From NCBI GenBank assembly GCA_900758895.1, contig CAAETG010000016.1:1-6998 (forward strand): 6,998 nt of DNA. Reading direction: 5' to 3'. Shown here piece by piece: positions 1 to 4,946 of this stretch. The notes beneath the pieces were generated by a model. That model was not told the origin of the DNA. It saw only the letters and a program-made list of their open reading frames with translations, and did no database searches. Both the position numbers and the translations under genes were made by a program. This stretch comes from Bacilli bacterium (GTDB lineage Bacteria; Bacillota_I; Bacilli_A; RF39; UBA660). How positions within the stretch are numbered: position 1 is the stretch's first letter; each line of letters starts with the position of its first letter.

Positions 1-903
1 TATTTTACTATCATAACTTGATAAGTTATTACTATACCATGTATCGAGTATTCCTTTAATGGTACTCGTTGTTCCTCCATTTTGGGTACTTGGTCTTTGG
101 GCATCTGTTTGATATGTATATCCTACATAATAACTTTGATTATACGAACTATTGAATGCACTTGTCTGAGTCTGGGTATAATCGGTACTACCATCATTAT
201 ATCCATTGGCTAGTACGGTCTCTTTTCCTGCTGCATCTACTTCTGATTTCTCTCCGCTATAGATGATTCGCACCGTTCCGTCTTCATTAATTCGGATAAT
301 TCGCCAATATTTGTTAGCAAATACCAAATAATTATTTTCTACATCTCCTCTATAGTAGTATGTTGTTCCTTTACTTGTGGTTTCTTCATAGATTCCAACG
401 GTCTCTTCTCTACATGTTCTTGCTGTTCCGTTATATGTTTTACTGGTACAGCTTGTTTTACTAAAATCTGGAGTATCTAAATTGACATTGATTGTTCCTA
501 GCAATGTTGTCTCTACTGGTCGTGTTGTTGCTTTTTTAAAATCTAAATAGCATTTGGTTCCTTTGGTTGTAAATGGGGTTACGGTAAGTAATTGTGTATC
601 TGCTTCATAGCTGATACTAATATTACTATCTTCTTCACCATCAACTGTACAATAACTATTATCAGTTAATTCATAATTACCTTCTGGAATGGTATCACTT
701 GCTTCTCCGTCTACCGTTATGGCAACAATATTTAAATCTGCCAAACTATAATTAATGGTTCCATTTACTAACGGGATACTTTGTGTTGTTCTGTATTTAG
801 CTCTTGTAAAATTAAGTACAATGGCACTAATAATTAGTACTACTACTACTCCTATCATAATATTTCTTTTTAAATGGCTTTGTTTTAATACCTCAAATTT
901 CAT
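1..903 (-). CDS. Exported, membrane-anchored protein of unknown function (partial, 3' end outside window)
   Basis: The frame is open from an ATG at 901-903 to the left edge, giving 301 residues with no stop. A GAAAGGGT Shine-Dalgarno-like site (911-918) lies just upstream and a strong promoter sits further up, so the start is well supported. Residues 1-13 are basic, residues 14-31 form one hydrophobic segment, and the rest is rich in Thr, Ser, Asn, Tyr and Gly. It reads as an N-terminal signal anchor followed by an extracellular domain. Four cysteines (85, 118, 152, 164) lie in the exported part. Around 192-216 is a stretch containing KYWRIIRINEDGTVRII, and near 289 TWYSNNLSSY. I associate this pattern with exported proteins of uncultured gut Bacilli, but I cannot name a function. 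The gene is richer in G+C than the regulator next to it (26 of 60 bases at 181-240). A surface or adhesion role is only a guess. Confidence 0.85.
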   Translation of the reverse strand, partial: MKFEVLKQSHLKRNIMIGVVVVLIISAIVLNFTRAKYRTTQSIPLVNGTINYSLADLNIVAITVDGEASDTIPEGNYELTDNSYCTVDGEEDSNISISYEADTQLLTVTPFTTKGTKCYLDFKKATTRPVETTLLGTINVNLDTPDFSKTSCTSKTYNGTARTCREETVGIYEETTSKGTTYYYRGDVENNYLVFANKYWRIIRINEDGTVRIIYSGEKSEVDAAGKETVLANGYNDGSTDYTQTQTSAFNSSYNQSYYVGYTYQTDAQRPSTQNGGTTSTIKGILDTWYSNNLSSYDSKI

Positions 904-918
904 AGCTAACACCCTTTC

Positions 919-935
919 ATGAAGTGCTACTTCAT
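919..935 (-). repeat. Inverted repeat beside the ribosome binding site of the exported-protein gene
   Basis: ATGAAGT (919-925) and ACTTCAT (929-935) are perfect 7-base arms around a 3-base loop. The repeat lies in the predicted mRNA leader, immediately upstream of the Shine-Dalgarno site at 911-918. As RNA it could form a small stem next to the ribosome binding site. As DNA it could be a small operator. No function is shown by the sequence alone. Confidence 0.5.
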
Positions 936-950
936 TTATCATTTCTAAAA

Positions 951-985
951 TATAAGCTACGATATGTTAAGTTTCCTAGCTTATA
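951..985 (-). promoter_or_regulatory. Inverted repeat at the predicted transcription start of the exported-protein gene
   Basis: TATAAGCTA (951-959) and TAGCTTATA (977-985) are perfect 9-base arms separated by 17 bases. The start site expected from the promoter at 991-1019 is about 984, so the mRNA would begin within one arm and could carry a stem-loop right at its 5' end. The same DNA could be a dyad operator for the divergent XRE regulator. The core AGCTA/TAGCT also occurs at 903-908 and at 1002-1007, the latter inside the promoter spacer. Confidence 0.5.
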
Positions 986-990
986 AATAA

Positions 991-1019
991 ATTATAATTT
1001 GAGCTAGACCAAAAGTCAA
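991..1019 (-). promoter_or_regulatory. Sigma-A-type promoter of the exported-protein gene
   Basis: On the minus strand the -35 box is TTGACT (1014-1019), the spacer is exactly 17 bases, and the -10 box is TATAAT (991-996). This is five of six and six of six matches to consensus. Transcription would start near 984 and give a leader of about 80 bases before the ATG at 901-903. Strong expression is expected unless the inverted repeats in the leader are bound by a repressor. Confidence 0.8.
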
Positions 1020-1027
1020 GAAAAAGT

Positions 1028-1058
1028 TTGGCATTTCCGACAACACATTTTGCATAAA
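1028..1058 (+). promoter_or_regulatory. Weak candidate promoter for the XRE regulator gene
   Basis: TTGGCA (1028-1033) resembles a -35 box, and CATAAA (1053-1058) could serve as a poor -10 box with a long 19-base spacer. No better pair was found by eye in this short gap. The regulator gene's ribosome binding site is clearer: GGGTGA (1083-1088), six bases before the ATG at 1095. Confidence 0.25.
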
Positions 1059-1094
1059 AGTTAAGAATGAGAAAATTACTATGGGTGAATAATA

Positions 1095-1541
1095 ATGTTT
1101 AATATAGATATTAAAAAAATAAGAATGGAATCAAACAAAAATCAAGAAGAAACAGCTAAACTATTACATATTAGCCGAAGTAGTTATGCAATGTGGGAAA
1201 GCGGAAATGAAATTATACCAATAAAAAGATTAATAGATTTTAGCAATATATTTAATGTGTCAATAGATTATATTTTTAAATTAAATTCTAAAAAATATAA
1301 CAAATTATCAACATATAACAAAGAATTATCAAGCACAAGATTAAAAGAATTTAGAAAAGAAAATAAACTAACTCAAGAAAAATTAGCTAAAATATTGAAT
1401 ACAAATAAAAGTGTAATTTGTGGATATGAAAAAGGAAGATATATTATTGCTACCCCTTTTCTTTATCAAATCTGTAAAAAATATAACATTTCTGCTGATT
1501 ATCTTTTAGGTAAAATAGATAATCCCAAGTATTTAAAATAA
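1095..1541 (+). CDS. Small transcriptional regulator with two tandem XRE-type helix-turn-helix domains
   Basis: The 148-residue protein contains two Cro/C1-type (XRE) DNA-binding domains and almost nothing else. Domain 1 spans about 4-62, with the recognition region ISRSSYAMWESG (26-37). Domain 2 spans about 79-140, with LTQEKLAKIL (92-101) and a recognition region ending in YEKG (111-114). Each domain ends in the same kind of motif (SIDYIF at 56-61, SADYLLG at 133-139), which suggests an internal duplication that has since diverged. There is no sensor, peptidase or dimerisation domain. The ATG follows a GGGTGA site at good spacing. The gene diverges from the exported-protein gene and converges on rloB, so its most natural targets are its own promoter and the gap 904-1094. 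It is strikingly AT-rich (7 G/C of 60 at 1261-1320). The XRE assignment is strong and the targets are inferred. Confidence 0.9.
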   Translation: MFNIDIKKIRMESNKNQEETAKLLHISRSSYAMWESGNEIIPIKRLIDFSNIFNVSIDYIFKLNSKKYNKLSTYNKELSSTRLKEFRKENKLTQEKLAKILNTNKSVICGYEKGRYIIATPFLYQICKKYNISADYLLGKIDNPKYLK

Positions 1542-1555
1542 CTTGGGATTATTTA
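1516..1555. terminator. Hairpin terminator shared by the convergent XRE regulator and rloB genes
   Basis: AATCCCAAGT (1521-1530) and ACTTGGGATT (1541-1550) are perfect 10-base arms around a 10-base AT loop. With flanking A/T pairs and one G-U wobble the stem reaches 15 pairs (1516-1530 with 1541-1555). It includes the last codons and stop of the regulator gene and the stop codon of rloB. On the minus strand the stem is followed by a modest T-rich stretch (ATCTATTTTA). On the plus strand the T-run is poor. It fits a two-way terminator, with better support for the rloB side. Confidence 0.7.
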
Positions 1556-2178
1556 TATTGAAGGAAATATTCCACTATTTTATACATTTCTGTATTCGGA
1601 TTAGCATCTACACTTCCTATCTTCTTATTATTCTGAATTTGATATTGCTCTAGTTTTTTAGCTCTTTCGATTGCTACATCTACTTGTTCAATAATTGCTG
1701 GAAAAATATCATTATTTTTTTCATATTTTATATATTGATTTAATTTCTTTATTAATGCATGATTTGAATAATAAGCTGTAGTTTCTATAAAATGTAGTAA
1801 AAACCATAATTCAATACTAGGAGTTGAGGTAATTACTTGAATTCCTCTATTTTTAGCATAATTCCTTGCTTCTTCAATCAATCTATTTTTATTAGGATCT
1901 GTATCAACATCAAATACGCAAAAAGCTTGATCTCCATCATTTAAATTCAATTCTTTTTTCCTAATTTCATCATCTAAACGTTTTACCAATTTAATCGGAT
2001 CTGTCTCATTTCCATTAGCAATACTAATGGTATAAGGCTTTTTACCATCATCAAAATGATAAAAGTATTGCTTTTCAGTTTTATTACATCTTCCTTCTAC
2101 CGCAATAACAATCTTATTTTTAGGAACCCTTTTAATTCCTACTCGATCATCACTAATTATTCTTCTTCGTTGTCCCAT
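1549..2178 (-). CDS. rloB: RloB-like protein, predicted effector of an RloA/RloB (AbiL-like) defence pair
   Basis: The 209-residue product matches the RloB family by eye. It has a basic start (MGQRRR), then VAVEGRCNKTEKQYF (26-39) with a conserved Glu28, then CVFDVDTD (87-94) with a D90-x-D92 pair, then TPSIELWFLLHF (119-130), and a C-terminal NPNTEMYKIVEYF (193-205). A Glu after a first strand followed by a DxD after a later strand is what a Toprim-type metal-dependent catalytic fold shows, so a nuclease-like effector is plausible but inferred. The gene overlaps rloA by 22 bases, which implies joint transcription and coupled translation. I chose the ATG at 2176-2178 over a TTG three codons upstream (2185-2187) because it is the better codon and gives the usual short basic N-terminus. 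No truncation or missing motif is seen. From memory, lactococcal AbiLii belongs to the same family. Confidence 0.88.
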   Translation of the reverse strand: MGQRRRIISDDRVGIKRVPKNKIVIAVEGRCNKTEKQYFYHFDDGKKPYTISIANGNETDPIKLVKRLDDEIRKKELNLNDGDQAFCVFDVDTDPNKNRLIEEARNYAKNRGIQVITSTPSIELWFLLHFIETTAYYSNHALIKKLNQYIKYEKNNDIFPAIIEQVDVAIERAKKLEQYQIQNNKKIGSVDANPNTEMYKIVEYFLQYK

Positions 2179-3389
2179 AAATTCCAATCATTCTTGATAA
2201 ATGGTACTGCACCATACCTACCAAGCATATAACCTTTCTCAATATTTTCTTTATTTCTTACTGAAAAATCACTTAATGCATACAAGATACTCTCTCCAGT
2301 TATGTTATCTTTTTCTGTAAACCAAATTTGATCTCTTCTAAAAATATTTAAATCAAGTATATTTGTATCATGAGTGTTGAAAATTAATTGAGAACCACTA
2401 GAATTATTATCATTATTAAATAATTCAATAATATATTGAACTAAAAATGGGTGCAAACTTTTATCCAACTCATCAATAATCAATACTTTTTGATGTAAAA
2501 GTGTATCAGCAATAAATGGAATAAAAGCAAAAACCATTTGTGTTCCAAGGGATTCTTCATCCAAATTTAAATATTGAGAAGAACCTTTATGTTTAAATAA
2601 TACTTGATATGCTTTAGGATTCTTTAATAATTCTTGTTTTACAAAATCAGGAATATTATTTAACAAATCTTGAGGAATATCAACTTTAGAAACTTGATAA
2701 TCTTCAATATTAAAATCTGTTTTTTCTAAAAAATCCAATGCAAATTTCTTTAATTCTTCATCATTTTCTTCATAAACAGAAAAGGCAATATTTTTTAAAT
2801 CATCAAAATCAAAACAAATTCCTATATCGTTTGTCAAAAAATGATAGGCATCTTTTGTTTTTTCATAATTCCAATTTGTTGCTGTTGCCAAAAAAAACTT
2901 ATTATTAGCAGTCATTTCTATAATCTTTTCTAATATTTTTGCATCTTTTCGATCATAAGAATAATGATTATGAATTCGATCAAATATTTTAGTTTCTTTT
3001 CCTTTTGGATAATAATATAAATATTCTTCATATATTTGCGTTTCATCTGCTTTAAATCCATATACATATCTTATATCATGAACAATAAACTTAATTTCAA
3101 ATTCACTTGGATTTTGATTTTTATCAAGTTTAAAAGGAACAATAGGCAATTTAGCATTGATATCCATATGGTTAGAATCACGTAACATTAAAATAATAAG
3201 AACTAATGCTTTAAATAAATTTGTTTTACCAGATGCATTAGCACCATAAACAGCTGCTGTTTTGAGTATTCTTTTATTATTTTTCACTACATAATTATGA
3301 TCTAAACCATTAGTAGCATTTGCCACCATACTCATCGTCGTTCTATTTTTAAAAGACAAAAAATTAGTAATACTAAATTCTAAAATCAT
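2157..3389 (-). CDS. rloA: RloA-like AAA/ABC-type ATPase, predicted sensor of an RloA/RloB (AbiL-like) defence pair
   Basis: This 410-residue protein has the split ATPase layout of the AAA_15/AAA_21 (OLD- and SMC-like) group. The N-terminal strand region ILEFSITNFLSFKN (2-15) precedes the Walker A motif GANASGKTN (49-57). A long helical insert of about 140-275 carries charged segments. A signature-like EESLGTQ lies at 278-284. Walker B with the catalytic Glu is VLIIDELDKSLHP (302-314, E307), and the switch histidine is in FNTHDTN (337-343, H340). The C-terminal RRDQIWFTEKD (351-361) and GYMLGRYGAVPF (386-397) are typical of RloA. A strong AAGGAGGG site six bases before the ATG fixes the start, and it has its own promoter. 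It probably acts in the cytoplasm as an ATP-driven sensor or clamp controlling RloB, by analogy with OLD-type and PARIS AriA ATPases. The trigger is unknown. All ATPase motifs are intact. Confidence 0.9.
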   Translation of the reverse strand: MILEFSITNFLSFKNRTTMSMVANATNGLDHNYVVKNNKRILKTAAVYGANASGKTNLFKALVLIILMLRDSNHMDINAKLPIVPFKLDKNQNPSEFEIKFIVHDIRYVYGFKADETQIYEEYLYYYPKGKETKIFDRIHNHYSYDRKDAKILEKIIEMTANNKFFLATATNWNYEKTKDAYHFLTNDIGICFDFDDLKNIAFSVYEENDEELKKFALDFLEKTDFNIEDYQVSKVDIPQDLLNNIPDFVKQELLKNPKAYQVLFKHKGSSQYLNLDEESLGTQMVFAFIPFIADTLLHQKVLIIDELDKSLHPFLVQYIIELFNNDNNSSGSQLIFNTHDTNILDLNIFRRDQIWFTEKDNITGESILYALSDFSVRNKENIEKGYMLGRYGAVPFIKNDWNLWDNEEE

Positions 3390-3395
3390 AAATAA

Positions 3396-3403
3396 CCCTC
3401 CTT
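3396..3403 (-). promoter_or_regulatory. Strong ribosome binding site of rloA
   Basis: AAGGAGGG on the minus strand lies six bases upstream of the rloA ATG. It is the best Shine-Dalgarno match in the window and confirms the start. rloB has no comparable site, which supports coupling of rloB translation to rloA. Confidence 0.85.
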
Positions 3404-3409
3404 AGTTAT

Positions 3410-3438
3410 AGTATATGTTAAAAATAGTAAAAAATCAA
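3410..3438 (-). promoter_or_regulatory. Promoter of the rloA-rloB operon
   Basis: On the minus strand, TTGATT (3433-3438) and TATACT (3410-3415) are separated by 17 bases, with four and five of six matches to the sigma-A consensus. The start site would be near 3403, so the leader would be only about 14 bases and begin at the Shine-Dalgarno site. The -35 box lies inside the downstream arm of the terminator of the preceding operon. Confidence 0.55.
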
Positions 3439-3466
3439 GAATTTTAACATTTAATTCTTGATTTTT
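3430..3466 (-). terminator. Intrinsic terminator of the LTA synthase operon
   Basis: Perfect 14-base arms, AAAAATCAAGAATT (3430-3443) and AATTCTTGATTTTT (3453-3466), surround a 9-base loop. Read on the minus strand, the stem is followed by a T-rich run (TTTTTT, then ACTATTTTT). It lies 38 bases beyond the stop of the lysine-rich protein gene, the last gene of the envelope operon. The stem is AT-rich, so it may be leaky and let some transcription run into rloA. Confidence 0.75.
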
Positions 3467-3504
3467 GCACAAAATATGCATTTTTTTGACTTAAAATGTA
3501 TATT

Positions 3505-4287
3505 TTAGTTACTTTTTTTAGTTCCTGATCTTTTCTTGGTAGAAGACTTCTTAGTATTATTAGTTTTTGTACTTTTAGAAATACTCTTTTTATTTGTAGT
3601 TTTCTTTTTCGTATTAGTAGTTGTAGTCTTTTTCTGGCTTGCCTTAGTACTTGCTTTTTGTGTTGCCTTTTTTGATGATTTACTATTTGTTGCTTTCTTC
3701 TTCGTACTATTTGCTTTACTACGATTATTAGTTCCACTTTTCTTAGTGCTAGTTGATTTTTTAGAAGTAGTTTTAGAACTTGTTTTCTTAGCCACTGGCA
3801 CTTCTTTTACCTTTTCTTTTTCTTCACTTTTTACTACTTTCTCTATCTTTTCTTCTACTTTTTCATCTTTCTTATCTAACACTTCTTCTTTGATATCTAA
3901 TTTAAGTTTTTCTTGTGTCTCAATCTTCATCTTCTCTGGTTCTAATACTTTTGGTTCTTCTTCTTTAGAAGGTGCTACTTCTTTCATAAACAATTTTCTA
4001 AAAAGTGACGATGAAGCTACTTGATCTTTTAACTTCTTAAAGTTAAACCCTTTCTTCTGTTTTTCTTTCTTCACTTTTTGCTTTTTTGTTTTCTCTTCTA
4101 TTTTTTCTTCTTCTGTTACAGATACTTCTTTTTCTTCTAAAGAAACAACAACAGGCTCACTTGTTTTTGCTTTCTTTTTCTTACTAAAATAAATACATAG
4201 GAAAGTAATTCCAATACAAATAAGTGTAATAAAATATGTACTAATAAGAGCGATAAAAAAGATATCAATTGGATCAAACTTTCCCAT
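3505..4287 (-). CDS. Single-span membrane protein with a long lysine-rich, histone H1-like tail
   Basis: I do not recognise a named family. The 260 residues fall into three parts. Residues 9-35 form one hydrophobic span, followed at once by SKKKKAK (35-41). Residues 41-165 are a mixed-charge, Glu/Lys-rich region that may be extended or coiled. Residues 163-260 contain no acidic residue, about 31 Lys and 2 Arg, and otherwise mostly Ser, Thr, Asn and Ala. The positive cluster right after the span, against a slightly acidic N-terminus, predicts the tail is in the cytoplasm. Such a tail would bind polyanions, nucleic acid being the obvious one. If the orientation were reversed it could instead touch teichoic acid. 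An AAAGGAAG site (4297-4304) precedes the ATG by nine bases, and the gene starts 20 bases after the preceding one. It is the last gene of the LTA synthase operon, and a terminator follows. Low-complexity sequence limits any homology-based naming. Confidence 0.8.
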   Translation of the reverse strand: MGKFDPIDIFFIALISTYFITLICIGITFLCIYFSKKKKAKTSEPVVVSLEEKEVSVTEEEKIEEKTKKQKVKKEKQKKGFNFKKLKDQVASSSLFRKLFMKEVAPSKEEEPKVLEPEKMKIETQEKLKLDIKEEVLDKKDEKVEEKIEKVVKSEEKEKVKEVPVAKKTSSKTTSKKSTSTKKSGTNNRSKANSTKKKATNSKSSKKATQKASTKASQKKTTTTNTKKKTTNKKSISKSTKTNNTKKSSTKKRSGTKKSN

Positions 4288-4307
4288 ATATTACTACTTC
4301 CTTTCTT

Positions 4308-4946
4308 TTAAACTTCTTCAATAGTAGGTGTATACGAAGCAACTTCTAATTTATTACCATTTCTGACAAAATAGATCGTTCCTTCTGTATCATATCCTAA
4401 ATCTTCTTTATATTCATAATTCATTTCTACCTTAATAGCATTTACCTCTTCTTCATTTAAGGTATAAGTCGTTTCTTCTGTATTCAAGATAGTTACATTT
4501 GTAATTTCAGGTAAATCTTGAATGCGATCACGATAAGTATTATCAAGAATATCACGATAAATGGTATCTTGAGCTTTTTGCCTAAAGGTATCAACACTAC
4601 TACTTAAAATATATTCCAAACTTCCAACATCATACTTATTAATTTTATTATTAAGGGTATAAAAATCAATAACAAATAATTTAGCAAGTGCATCAGCATA
4701 AGCTTGATAATCAACTTCAGTTGCATTTAATATGTCTTCTAACTCTTGAAATACTTCTTTCATATAATCACTATCACGATCATCTAAAGTATAACCATAA
4801 TCATTAATATTAGAAATGACACTTGTGACATTAACATCTGTTTTTTCTTCTTCTGAAGAATGGAAAATCTTAAAGACTCCTAACGCAATAACACCAACTA
4901 ATAAAACACTAATAACAATTAACCCTACTTTATATCTTCTTCTCAT
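4308..4946 (-). CDS. Membrane-anchored protein of unknown function in the LTA synthase operon
   Basis: The 212-residue product starts with MRRRYK, has one hydrophobic span at about 7-27, and then a soluble part rich in Asp, Glu, Tyr and Asn. This gives an N-in anchor with an extracytoplasmic domain of about 180 residues. The first half (about 60-140) looks helical and includes ALAKLFVIDFYTLNNKINKYDVG (86-108). The second half (about 147-208) alternates like beta strands. A helical part followed by a sheet would suit an NTF2-like fold, but this is a guess from the pattern. There are no cysteines and no catalytic motif I recognise. Its ATG overlaps the LTA synthase stop in an ATGA, which means coupled translation and probably a partner role in LTA or envelope assembly. 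The start is fixed by that overlap. Confidence 0.85.
   Translation of the reverse strand: MRRRYKVGLIVISVLLVGVIALGVFKIFHSSEEEKTDVNVTSVISNINDYGYTLDDRDSDYMKEVFQELEDILNATEVDYQAYADALAKLFVIDFYTLNNKINKYDVGSLEYILSSSVDTFRQKAQDTIYRDILDNTYRDRIQDLPEITNVTILNTEETTYTLNEEEVNAIKVEMNYEYKEDLGYDTEGTIYFVRNGNKLEVASYTPTIEEV

Noticed and set aside
906..920. Tiny upstream reading frame MKGC in the exported-protein leader
   Set aside because: It overlaps the Shine-Dalgarno site of the real gene and has no site of its own. A four-codon frame is expected by chance in AT-rich DNA.
1081..1092. ATG at 1081 as the start of the XRE regulator
   Set aside because: It is out of frame with the regulator and reaches a stop after three codons. 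It also overlaps the GGGTGA ribosome binding site.
904..1094. CRISPR array, tRNA or riboswitch in the intergenic region
   Set aside because: The repeats are short dyads without regular unit-spacer order. No cloverleaf or known aptamer core was recognised by eye.
2179..2187. TTG start for rloB three codons upstream of the ATG at 2178
   Set aside because: TTG is a poorer start, has no better Shine-Dalgarno site, and adds only MEF. The ATG at 2176-2178 gives the usual short basic N-terminus, though the TTG cannot be fully excluded.
3444..3737. 97-residue minus-strand reading frame, basic and repetitive
   Set aside because: It lies in another frame of the lysine-rich protein gene and runs through its terminator. 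Its Lys/Arg/Gln composition is a by-product of the AAG/AAA-rich codons, and it has no ribosome binding site.
3536..4024. 162-residue plus-strand reading frame, very hydrophobic
   Set aside because: It is antisense to the lysine-rich gene. Complementing Lys, Ser and Thr codons yields Phe, Leu and Val, which mimics a membrane protein. No promoter or ribosome binding site is seen.
4943..4945. TGA read as Trp (Mycoplasma code), which would extend the LTA synthase
   Set aside because: The TGA forms a classical ATGA overlap with the next gene's start, and that gene is intact in another frame. Tryptophans in view use TGG.
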